This document shows, in pieces, positions 23,045-33,349 of a stretch of DNA of 64,000 nt (positions within the stretch are counted from its first letter, which is position 1; every line of letters starts with the position of its first letter). The notes below the pieces were generated by a model that did no database searches, was not told where the DNA came from, and saw nothing but the letters and a program-made list of their open reading frames with translations. The translations under genes and the position numbers were made by a program. Source of the DNA: Typhlomys cinereus. Lineage: Eukaryota; Chordata; Mammalia; Rodentia; Platacanthomyidae. The stretch spans positions 628,534 to 692,533 of the forward strand of contig JALPQD010000412.1 in NCBI GenBank assembly GCA_023101885.1. Reading direction: 5' to 3'.

Positions 23045-23320
23045 TTATTTTAATTACTTTTGTGTACAATGTATGTGTGTGCATGCACACAGGTGTGTGA
23101 ATGCTGTGACACACAAGGAGTCAAAGAGCCTCTGGTGTCAGTGCTTGCTGCAAATCTCTGGGCATTCCCGTCTCCACCTTTCATCTCCCAGCCCTGGGAT
23201 GACAAACGCTTCCACCATGTGTCTGGCTTTAACATGTGTTCTAGGAGTTAGAATTCAGGTCCTTACTGAATGCACAGCAAGCACTTTTACCCACCAAGCC
23301 ACCTCCTCAGTACCAAAGTG
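23045..23320 (-). mobile_element. Old tRNA-headed SINE, antisense
   Basis: A TG-rich tail (23065-23100), a body with CCCAGCCCTGGGATGACAAA, and an antisense head with AGAATTCAGGTCCTTACTGA and CCACCAAGCCACCTCCTCAG. Confidence 0.65.
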
Positions 23321-23384
23321 ACTTTTAAACTGTGTCAGTACTTGTTTGATGATAGCAAGATATTTTCAGATATCATCAGAAAAT

Positions 23385-23720
23385 TACTATATTGGCTAGG
23401 TTAAGTTACCCTAACAACATACCACATGCCGAGTGCCTTAAACAATAAGCATTGATTTTCTCACATTTTCAGAGGCTGGAAGTCCAAAATCAAGATGCAA
23501 GTAGGGCTGGTCTCCTCCAAGACTCCCTCCTTGGTTTGTAGATGACTTAGTTGTCGCTGCCTGTCACGGTCTTCTCCCTGTGTCCCTGCTTCTTCTCTTC
23601 CTGCAAACATACCGGTCACACAGGATCAGGCTGCACCTACTGGGTCACTTTTCCTAGAGAGACGCCATACAAATGTCTATTCACCCCAGATAGGAACACA
23701 ATGACAGAGCAAAACAACAA
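23385..23720 (-). mobile_element. ERVL-MaLR LTR (MST/THE1-like), antisense
   Basis: The stretch with GCCTTAAACAATAAGCATTG, TCAGAGGCTGGAAGTCCAAA and TCCTTGGTTTGTAGATGACT is the reverse complement of the MST/THE1-type LTR 3' half. Confidence 0.65.
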
Positions 23721-24235
23721 TCATGCAAAGGTCTGACCTGACAAACCAATGGCTTAGTAGGGTTACTGATAGGCGTGGGTGAGGGTTACTTGCTTACAGG
23801 CACAAACATGACCCAAAGGCAGTTACATCACCAAGAAACTCACCCCAGCCTAGGTGAGACCTATGGATGCTGCATCAGTCTCCAGATTGCAAGACTGCTC
23901 AGTCTTCTCCTAACCGCCCCTCCCCTCTGAGAGTGTCCTCCTGCAGCTGTTTACTGATTTTCTTTGCACTATGGAATCTTGTTAGTTTCAGGAACCTCTT
24001 GACCCTTAATGGGTGGGACTCCAAGACAGAATGTTTCACATTGCTATAGAACTGAGACAGATCCCAACTGCCCCTCTTAGGTTAGACTGGGGACAAAGTT
24101 CAAAAGGGCATCACGTATGCCCAGAGGGAAAAAACATCTTGCAACACAACCTTAAATACCTCATCTTGACCACATCTTCAAGGACCCTGTTTCCTGTTAG
24201 CACTTCAAGTTAACTTTGTGGAAAATACGACTCAA
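23640..24235. repeat. Dispersed repeat of uncertain family, shared with 32540-32870
   Basis: The order of short conserved blocks (AATGTCTATTCACCCCAGA, ACCAATGGCTTAGTAGGGTT, CACCCCAGCCTAGGTGAG) recurs at 32600-32790 with about the same spacing. I take it for a rodent LTR-type repeat but cannot name it. Its left edge overlaps the MaLR LTR. Confidence 0.45.
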
Positions 24236-24659
24236 CCCTGACAACACATAATGCTGAAAAAAAAATCAACCAAAAAAAAACCAAAAAACTTCCAAGCAAA
24301 AATACAATCTTGAACACTCTCAGAAATGCATGATCCAAAAATAAATGCCCAAAATGTGACTTTAAAGTCCTAATTAAGAATTGAGAATTTCATGTTTTCG
24401 AGCAATCCAAAAGTCCATCAGAGAGAGCATTCTAGGATCTTAATGTCAATGAGGTTTGTGGCTGTGACTACTCTCTGACTGATGCTCCTCAAAACTCATA
24501 GGAGACGCACAAATTTTTAAGAGAATTATCTCAGCTTGTATTGCAAGACTGTATGAAGTGAATAACACCTTGAGTCACCAAACTCCCATAGTCAGGAAAC
24601 AAACTGAGGGGAAAAAATACCACAAATACATACTTCCCCTCATGAAAAAGGAATTGTCT
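24236..24659. other. Intron sequence, no recognised features
   Basis: An A-rich patch lies at 24250-24300. Nothing else was recognised. Confidence 0.4.
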
Positions 24660-25220
24660 CAGACAGAAAAGCTGAGAGCCCAAAATTGTGGGCCTAGGGT
24701 CGCTAGAGATTCACCACTGACCGGAAGTTAGAAGTTAAACAAGGGAAGATGTTTATTGGAAAAGAAACTGGTATACCAGGGCTCTCATAAGGACTGGATC
24801 CTTAGAATGTGAAAGCCCTGAACTGCAATTTTACAGAGTATTTAAAGGCAGAAACCAAGAGGGGAAGTGCAAGCCCCCACGGGCTGATGTGCAAAAGTGA
24901 GCAAGTTGAAGCAAACTGATGACAGAGGTGGGAAAAAGCAGCTAGTCCGTAGCATTTTACAATCTTATCTTGTCAGCACACATGCTTCTTGCAGACCTCA
25001 TAGATCTTAAACCTAACATTAAACTTTGACCAAGGGACATTCCAGGATACTGGGTGAAGAGGGAAATTCCAGGAAACCAGTTGGGGAGGGGAGGCATCTA
25101 CACTCTGTTGTGGATGGCTGCCTGTCAATAGCTTTTCTAGCTAAAGAGTTTCTTATTTCTGCTTTCCTTAGGTATTTAAATTTTTCCTTTCTATATTTCC
25201 CTCTTACAAAAACCAAGGAG
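24660..25220 (-). mobile_element. Possible retroviral-type LTR, antisense
   Basis: GGGAAGATGTTTATTGGAAA contains an antisense poly(A) signal, followed by a block reading as an antisense R/U3-like region with CAGGGCTCTCATAAGGACTG. The length of about 560 bp fits an LTR. I could not find a partner LTR, primer-binding site or coding remnant, so the call is weak. Confidence 0.3.
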
Positions 25221-25680
25221 AATACATGTTACAGGTGAAAGGAGGACTGAGACTTAATCAAGACACTTCCAACACTGGCCTGGTTGGATTTCAGAAGTTC
25301 TTTGGATCACTAACCCCTATGTTTCTACCATTTTTCTCCTTTCTGAACAAGAATATATATAGCAGTTATCTTTTCTTTCCCTGCTATTGTCTGTTGGCCA
25401 AATGTGAGACCAATAACTTATTTCTTGAATAGTTAGTGCTCAAAACAAAAGGCCTGAGACAGTCAGGTTCTAGACTTGGACCTGATACTCTGAAATGTAA
25501 ACTAAAATATTGAGGAATTTTTGCATTTTTGAGGAGTGCGAACCACTGGGAGCTAGAGGATACATGGTATTGGGATTACAAATGGTTTTCAACCATCTTG
25601 TGTCCTGGTTTGTACGTTCAGATAGTTATTAGAAGTGGTCTATGTTATCAGAAGTGTCTTTTGAGACACTATGGCTTGGT
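25221..25680. other. Intron sequence, no recognised features
   Basis: AT-rich, nothing named. Confidence 0.4.
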
Positions 25681-25682
25681 CT

Positions 25683-25838
25683 TCTCTCTCTCTCTCTTTC
25701 TTGTCCTTTCTCTCTCTTTCATTCTTTTCTCTCTCTCTTCTCTGTCTTTTTGTTCAGAAGGGAGTTTGACTTGTGTGCGTGCACGCGTGTGCATGCGCGT
25801 GCGCATATGTGCGTGCATGTGTGTGTGTGCGTGTGCAT

Positions 25839-25870
<32 letters not shown>

Positions 25871-26005
25871 TGCTACAGAGGCTAAAGAATGTTTTTGGAT
25901 GCCACAGAGTCTCACTGATTGTAGAGGTCTGCGCCCCAGTGATCCTTCTGTCTCTGCCTCCCATAGCACTAGAATTGTAGGGCATACATGGCCACGGTGA
26001 ATTGT
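25683..26005 (-). mobile_element. Simple (CT)n tract and old antisense SINE with (GT)n tail
   Basis: 25683-25745 is CT-rich. 25765-25870 is a degenerate GTGC/GT microsatellite. 25871-26005 looks like the body of a B4-type SINE whose head is lost: CTCACTGATTGTAGAGGTCT and TTATGTGGGCGCTGAGATTT. Confidence 0.6.
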
Positions 26006-26879
26006 TTATGTGGGCGCTGAGATTTTTTCATTATTTAATTAATTTGGAATGGGGTGTACATGTGCTATGACACCCATGTAGAGATAGAGGACAGATTGAA
26101 GGAGTTAGTTTCCCCCCTTTCTCTCCACTTTCTTCTTTCCCTCTCCCTCCTCCTTTCTTTTTCCTTTCTCTTGCCCTTTCTAATTTTAACTATATCACGG
26201 ACAGTCCCCATAGCACAGGGCCACGATTCTTTCCAAAGTCGTATGAATAAACATGGAAGCATTTCCTCCAATCCTCATTAAATCTTCAGAGACCCTAAGG
26301 ACTAGAGAACCAACAAGTTGGCTATGACCTAATCAGAAAGCCTCAATCAGAGGAACTAAGAAAATGCCCCTCTTCCTAACACTCAGAGATTGTGTGAGAT
26401 CATTTTAACCCTATCCCTACTTCTTTCTCCTACTGATGGCCTTTCCAACAAGTCTTCCTCCTAGTTGCATGTCCTTTGCATGTGTGAGACCCACTGGCTT
26501 AATAAGGACTGCCTGCACTACATATAAGAGAAGTTATTTACTGAACATTGGCAACTTATCAGTGGCTACACTAAAGAAAGGGGCGCCTGCTTCCCCTGCC
26601 AATCTTAACTGTCAGGAAGGATTGGGGGCATCTTGAGCCTTTCTCCCTGAGAACAGGGAAGTCTTTTTAAGATGCCAACTTTGGAGAGAATTTGTTGCAG
26701 AACCATAGATAATTAAAACAGCATTCTAAGCACAAACTGCTCTGTAGTTTGAGCATTAATATATATTTTTTCTGAAACAAAATACAAAAGGAATTACAGT
26801 CTGCATTCTACTTTCTAACAGAATATGACATTCTCTGATGTCTATAGGAACATGATTGGACAGGACTTTGATGTATCTA
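26006..26879. other. Intron sequence, no recognised features
   Basis: Includes a pyrimidine-rich patch at 26110-26180. Nothing else can be named. Confidence 0.4.
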
Positions 26880-27100
26880 GTTTTTTTTTTAGTTATTAGA
26901 GTCAGTGTCCTATGAATATTCTTAACAGCATGCAGCTTTTACACTTTACATGCTGCCAATTTGTTCTCAACAAATATTAAACCAAGTTGTTCTCTAGCAC
27001 TGTGGCAAGGTTTACATTACTCCATGCTTTGCTAACAGTTGATTGCTCCAATTTCCCAACTCTTCATCTTCAGAGTTTAGGATTCTGTCATCTTCTTTTC
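26880..27100 (-). mobile_element. Ancient L1 fragment, antisense
   Basis: TTGTTCTCTAGCACTGTGG followed by TTTACATTACTCCATGC matches the antisense of an old L1 3' region. Very diverged. Confidence 0.4.
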
Positions 27101-27344
27101 ATCTAACTGATGATAGAAAAATAGATTCACCATGAGATACCTGCTTTTAATTCTATTTCCAGCACAATCTTTGAGGCTCTGAGACTTACTAAATATTCAT
27201 AAATATTTTCTATTTATAATTGTTCTCTGCCAGAAAAGAAGTTTTTTTTTTCATTAGTGTCTTGGTTCTGATTTTTGAGAACATGAGCTGTGTTCTCAGA
27301 ACATTAAATAAACATTAGGCAAATGATGTGGTGGGGAAAAGTAG

Positions 27345-27490
27345 GAGAGCTTTAGAATTAGACAGGTCTCACCACTTCTGAGCTTCAGTTTCCTTTTCTA
27401 TGATTTGGAATAATAGGGGTGAAAATAATGCAAATTTGTTGCATGGTAGAATAAGATTAAATATGTAAAACAAAGTGTTAAAACACTATA
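27345..27490 (+). mobile_element. MIR SINE (ancient), sense
   Basis: TGAGCTTCAGTTTCCTTTTC followed by ATTTGGAATAATAGGGGTGA and ATAAGATTAAATATGTAAAA is the MIR core and 3' part in order. Confidence 0.8.
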
Positions 27491-28037
27491 ACTCTTGCAT
27501 TCATGTTAATTACCTTGGTTTCTACAATGGCTTTAATGTTTTAATGGACAATGCAATTAAGTATTCATAAAGCAGAGACAGTTTTCTAGTGCTAATCATA
27601 GAAAGACCACAAAGATTGTCAGTGCTCCTGCTTTGGGAAAAGTCCACATCTAGTTTTAGCCTGAGGCAAAATGCCACATTACGATCAAATTTACAATATT
27701 GGAGTAAAGAACTTGGACTTCTATTTTAGTTTTTATCCTAATCTCAGCGTTTTGCTCAGATAGCTACATATTGGCTTGTATCTCCCTTCATAAATTTAGT
27801 GTATAGTGTAATAAAATTATTCTGGCCAACAATTTGAACACCTTACCCAAGCATAGTTTGGACAGTAGCCTTTGAATCAAGGCCAAGAGAGAAGTAAGAT
27901 TCATCTAGATTCCCAATTTCTCCTAAGAGTGACTTTTGATTTGGTTCAAGGCTTTTAAATAAAAGGCAGAAATATGACTGGACTACAGAGATCTGTTGAT
28001 CTTCCTAGCTCTGCACTAATGCTCTTCAGTTTTCTTC
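27491..28037. other. Intron sequence, no recognised features
   Basis: Nothing named. Confidence 0.4.
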
Positions 28038-30898
28038 AAAAGCACATTGCTGTTTAGGATTTCATCCATTTCCTTTAGAATTTGCTTTAAAATCCAATTT
28101 AAGGGAATATAAATTTTTTAAGTATGTCCTTATGACTTCCTGGATTTTTCCAGTATCTATTGTGATTTCCCCCTTTTTGTTTCTGGTTTTATTGATTTGA
28201 GCGTTCTTTCTTCTTCTTTTGGTTAATGTGGCTAAGGGTTTGCCAATCTTGTTTATCTTTTCATAAAAACAGCTCTTTGTTCCATTGATTTTTTTTTGTA
28301 TTGTCTTTTTCAATTTCAATTCATTGATTTCTGCCAGGATCTTGGATATTTCTTCCCATGTGTTGCTTTTAGGATTAATTTGTTCCTTTTTTTGTTTTTA
28401 AAGATGTAACACTAAGCCATTTATTCAGGATCTTTCCTTTTAAGGACTGTTTTCAATGTATCTCATACATTTTGGTAGGTTGTGTCTTTATTTTCGCTGG
28501 TCTCAAGGGAGATTTTAATTTCTTGTTTTATTCTTTGACCCATTCCGCATTAAAAAATGTGTTATTTAGCTTCCATGAGTTTGTGTGGTTTCTATTGTTT
28601 CCTTTGTCTACTTTGTTCTATGGTGGTCAGGTAGTATACAGGGAATGATTTCAATTTTTCTTTATTTATGGAGGCTTGATTTGTGTCTAGCATATGGTAT
28701 ATGTTCCATGGGCTGCTGAAAAGAATGTGAGTTCTTTAGTATTTGGGTGAAATGTTCAGTAGATATCTGTCAGAGAAAACACAAATTAAAACTACCCTGT
28801 AATATAATCTTACCATGGTCAAAATGGCTAAGATCAAGAACACAAACAACAGACAATGCTAGTGAGGGCGTGAAGAAAAAGAAACATGTATTCATTACTG
28901 GTGGGAGTGTAAACTAGTACAGCCACATTGGCGATTAGTGTGGAATGTCCTCAGAAAGTTAAAAATGGACTTACCATATGACCTAGCTATACCACTTGTA
29001 GGAATATCCCCCAAATACTCTATGTTTATTACAGCTCTATTCACAATAGCAAGAAAATGGAATCAGTCAACATGCCCATCAACAGAGGAATGGGTAATGA
29101 AGACATGGTACATATACACACGGGAATACTAATCAGTCATCAGAAAGGATGAGATTATGGAATTTGCTGTAAATGGATGAAACTGAAAATTATAATAGTG
29201 CGTGAGCTGAGCTACCTCAGACATAGACAAACATTGCATGTTCTTTCTTATATGCAGATGTTAGGATTGTTCTCCTGACCAAAGTATTTGGTTTGGAATT
29301 ACTGTTTAAAAGTCAGAAAATTAGAAAGGGATCGGTGAATGGGAAGGTAAGAAGGGACAGTCAAGGTGAAACCTTAGGAGGGGGAGTATAGATACCATGG
29401 CGGGTAAGGTGAAGAGGGAATAATGGAGAAATATACCTGGGGGCATGAGGAGATGGCATGTAGGAGGGACAGAAAGACTTTAAAGAAAAATCCTAAGGTT
29501 TGGGGTGGAACCCCACAGAAACTGCCTGCTGTTAATATGTCAAAAATTTCTTTTTAAAAAAGGAACAAGAATAGACAGTTCCTATGCAGAATAGCACAAA
29601 GAGGAAAACAGGGCAAAACGAAAAAAAAATGCCCTGGGTTGATTCACTTAGAACCCAATGGCAATTAAAATCATATTATAAGTAGCAGGACTGTGACATT
29701 TCCTGATAAGTTGTTGGTCACAGAGGTCTCAAAGGCCCCCAAACAGTACAGGCTTTTGCCATTGCTCTTGGTTACCCTCCAAAAACCTGATAATAAGACC
29801 CTATTACTGAAGATGCAATACATGCAGATCACAGGACATGGGCAAAAAACACCAACTGGAACTGGTTTGAGAGCTCCTTCCTTGCTGGGTAGTTTACACA
29901 GTACCTAATAATACTGTAGAAGCTACTGGGGGAGAAAAGTAATCAAAGGTCTCTTTGACCTGTGATATCTTCAAGTTATAATTAAGCATCACCATGACAA
30001 CAGGGGACCACCAGTGTAATAGTGGCATGAATGTCAAGGAGACAACCAACAGCTTTCTGGTTGGATTTAAGGCCTGCTTGTCAGAATGGAACACATTCCT
30101 ATTACTGTTAACTAGAATAAGAACCTATAAAAGGGACGGAAATAGGTTGCAAGGAAAGAATAGACTATGAATCTTTAGCTAGAAAGACATACACCAAACT
30201 GCTCTGTAGATACCTGTTACGTACCCATAGAATGAAAGAGCACTGAGCATTCAACCTAGCAGCCTTCTTCTACAGTAGAAGGTATTTATTGCTGAAAACC
30301 ACGACTTTCCAAAGTGCAGAAAATTAGGGTCTGCAGACTGCTTGATTTTAAGCAGGGCATATAAGTCTACCCACTCCCACCTTAAGGCCCAGGGAAATGG
30401 TAGCAAGATGGTAAGATCCTGAAATGGGTGGCCATATATTATCTCCTGAACATGACATAATTGTGATATACAAGATTTCGTGGCAGATAGGTATACTAAC
30501 AGAAGAATTGCATGGGAACTATCTTATCAACATCTCACCATAACACCAGAAAGATCTCAAGAAGCTCCACGCCTCTGAGAGACTGATGAGAACTAATGCT
30601 GATGGGGAAGTAAAGGCGGATGCTTTCCTCAATGGTACATCCACTGATCTAGGATGCTTGCTGGAGCATGAATCAGGTCAGACATAAGTCTTCACAGATT
30701 AGTGAAACACAGTGAGCTACACGAGCAAAAAGATTTGAAAATAAGAGGGAGTCAGGCAGGGCTTGACTTGATGAAGGCTTACAAGGGGAAGAGGAGGGAG
30801 AGATGGGATTTGGGACAGAGGGTTGAAAATATTTTGAAGTCACTATATTCATGTATGCAACATTAAAAAAATAAAGATAGAAAAAAAGCACATTTCTG
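28038..30898 (+). mobile_element. Rodent L1 insertion (2.83 kb) with inverted 5' segment and TSD
   Basis: From 28053 to about 28785 the minus strand encodes part of L1 ORF2 (a frame at 28319-28062 includes KGEITIDTGKIQEVIRTYLK). At about 28786 the orientation flips: 28786-29250 is the sense ORF2 3' end (ATGCCCATCAACAGAGGAAT and surroundings), and 29250-30883 is a rodent-type 3' UTR ending in an A-rich tail. AAAAGCACATTGCTG at 28038-28052 and AAAAGCACATTTCTG at 30884-30898 flank the whole and look like the target-site duplication. This is a twin-primed L1. All frames are broken. Confidence 0.8.
30486..30638 (+). repeat. Left arm of a 153-bp near-perfect inverted repeat
   Basis: This part of the L1 3' UTR reappears, inverted, at 31894-32046 with only three mismatches in 153 bp. 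It is continuous with L1 3' UTR on both sides here, so this is the likely source copy. Confidence 0.9.
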
Positions 30899-31893
30899 GC
30901 CAGAGACAAGTCTGGCTACATTCCATTAGCCTTATACCCTGAGTGACCAGCAGGTCCCACAACAGAGCCAGACTTGGCAATCATCTGAAAATGCCTTCCC
31001 TCTGTGGGAAAGCCAGGCTGTCTTTCACTCCAAATGAGACTCAAAAATGGTCTTTTGTTTTTGCCTGTGGCCTCAGGGGGAGTCCCCTGGATTCTCTCAG
31101 AAGCTTATTTCTCCAGTTTTCCAAACTTGTGTTACAAAGACAAGTCAGGGTTGCCGTACCATTATCATTTATCATTATCAGTATTATCATTTCCTCACTG
31201 GTGGGACAGAAGTAGATAGAAGTCGATGAGCAAAGGCTTGTCACACTGAAAATATTCCACTGGGGGAAAGTTTTCATTCTATAGAGAAAAATCTGTAGAC
31301 TGAGAGATAAATCAAGAGCAGTACTGGTTGATTAACTAGAGTTGATTCATGATCTGTCTCTTATCACGTGTAACATTCTCTGACCACACCAGTTATACCT
31401 ATATTTGGGAGTGTTTAGGAATTCTGTAGGAATGACTGATTCAGGAAACCCAGTATGGGTAACCCTCAATCACACTACAAGGCCAAGTTGAAAGGAAAGG
31501 GGAAGTGGTTTGCTGTGGCACTACTGATTCAGGGAGGTCCTAGCCCGGGAAATGAAATTATTAGAAGCATAACTGTGGAGGTTTCTATTTAGAAAAATTA
31601 CTGTCACCTACAGCTTTTATTGTTGCGGTCAATGTACAATCTGAGTAGCCTGAATGTGTGTGTGATTTTTAAAGCCTTATTTAGATCTTTAGAATGTAAG
31701 AAAAACCCCAGTATTTCTTCAGTGGAGGTCTTTCTAACAAGCAACAGAGACTCCTCTATTACAAACTCAGACTCGGTAGCACCTTTGCTTAGTTATCTAA
31801 CTGGAGGTAGGAAGCTCATCTAAATTCTATATATTATCAGTGTTACTTAGAGTGTTTGCTAAAACTCTCCTGGCACAGAACTACAAAAGCTTT
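30899..31893. other. Intron sequence between inverted-repeat arms
   Basis: No named repeat. A TATCATT-rich patch lies at 31155-31195. Confidence 0.45.
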
Positions 31894-32046
31894 GTACCAT
31901 TGAGGAAAGCTTCCACCTTTACTTCCCCATCAGCATTAGTGCTCATCAGTCTCTCAGAGGCGTGGAGCTTCTTGAGATCTTTCTGGTGTTATGGTGAGAT
32001 GTTGATAAGATAGTTCCCATGCAATTCTTCTGTTAGTATACCTATC
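31894..32046 (-). repeat. Right arm of the 153-bp inverted repeat (inserted copy)
   Basis: The reverse complement of this segment equals 30486-30638 except for three substitutions. The flanks do not resemble L1 3' UTR on either side, so it looks like a discrete block dropped into unrelated sequence. Confidence 0.9.
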
Positions 32047-32470
32047 ATTATCAAAAATAGGAAATGGCATGAGAACCCACATTTCCCAAGTCCATAGTTT
32101 GTGTTGAGGACAGAAGATGCTGTAGCTGAAGTGAGTTGGGAAGATGATCTAGTGGGGGGACCTTTCTGTATAGATCTCTGTGACTGGGCATGCAGGACTG
32201 CTCTGTGCAAACATGCAGATCATCTTTGCCCATCTAATGCTTGAAAATTCTGGAAGGTCGAACAGATTCCCCTTGCTCAATGAGAGGGTAAGATTTAGCT
32301 CCTGAAATGAGGGGTGTTGTCACATGATAGCTCAGTAAGGAGTAGGTGGTCGTTTGGTTTGGTGGGACACAGGGATGAAAAGGCAAAGAGATCCAAGTCA
32401 AGTTGAATGTATCTTCTAGACCTTGATCAGCTCTTTTCTCCTTGCTATGACATATCATGGAAAATATTCC
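32047..32470. other. Intron sequence, no recognised features
   Basis: Nothing named. Confidence 0.4.
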
Positions 32471-32475
32471 TGTAA

Positions 32476-32870
32476 TCTCTCTCTCTCTCTCTTTCTCTCT
32501 TTCTTTCCCCTATCTACAGCAACCTACATACAGGCTAATATTAGGGGTTGTATCTTCTTTTATCTCCTCACTTTTAATTCCTTCAGTGCATGATTTTTTC
32601 TGGAGAGACATAACAAATATCTGTTCATGCCAGAAAAGATACCAAGAGCAAACAGAGAAATGATTTCCCCTAAGTCTAGCCTAGAGAATCAATGAGTTTA
32701 GTGGAGTTACTTAAAGAAGTGTGAGTTACAGGAGCAGAGACAACCCAAAGAAGCTGCACTCCTGAAAAGCTCACTCCAGCATGGGCGACCACTCAGGAAA
32801 GCTGTGTCTCAGCAGTATCTTACCCAGCTTCCAGGCAGCTCCCCTGAAGAAAGTCTCCCCTCCCCGGCAA
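32476..32870. repeat. (CT)n tract and dispersed repeat shared with 23640-23850
   Basis: 32476-32508 is CT-rich. From about 32600, blocks CAAATATCTGTTCATGCCAG, ATCAATGAGTTTAGTGGAGT and CTCACTCCAGCATGGGCGAC parallel those at 23660-23850 in the same order. Family not identified. Confidence 0.45.
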
Positions 32871-33072
32871 TTGCTACTGCTTACGCAGTCTGGAGGCGTG
32901 GCCTTGTGAATCAGTTCCTGTCTGTTTTCTGATCCTTGTTTCTTTTATTCCCCTAATCTTAATGAGCTTCCTCCTCTCTATAGGAGGGAATATTTCAATT
33001 AGGAGGAAAATACTATATAAAAGTCTCTTTCTCTCACAGGGAGTTCCAACTACTCTGTCTAGAGAAAACTGT

Positions 33073-33175
33073 TATCTACAGTCACACCTAAATACACCTG
33101 ATCTTATCTGATTTTGATGTTAAGCACCCCTGGGCCTGGTTAGTACTTGGATTGGGGAAAACTGATATGAGAAGG
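33073..33175 (+). pseudogene. 5S rRNA pseudogene, partial
   Basis: It reads in register with 5S rRNA from the first bases (ATCTACAGTCACACC for the usual GTCTACGGCCATACC) through a decayed GATCTTATCTGAT and on to GGGCCTGGTTAGTACTTGGA. That last block keeps the box C part of the internal promoter almost intact, while the box A region is degraded and the 3' end is lost after about 33170. No T-run terminator follows. It cannot be a functional gene. Confidence 0.85.
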
Positions 33176-33349
33176 GAATGGAAAGAAAAGGAGGAAGTAG
33201 AAACATTATGGGAAATGTTATGGGAAATGAAAAGGAAGTCACATTCTGACAATTTCATGGGAGGTATCATCATTTCCATGGGAGTAATCAAGGGTAAATA
33301 AGTATATAGTACAAGGAAGGACCATAAATGAATATTTTTCACACATAGA

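Noticed and set aside
24660..25220. Complete endogenous retrovirus
   Set aside because: Only a possible single LTR is seen; no second LTR, primer-binding site or coding remnant was found nearby.
28062..28319. 85-codon minus-strand frame as a gene
   Set aside because: It is a remnant of L1 ORF2 inside the inverted half of a twin-primed L1.
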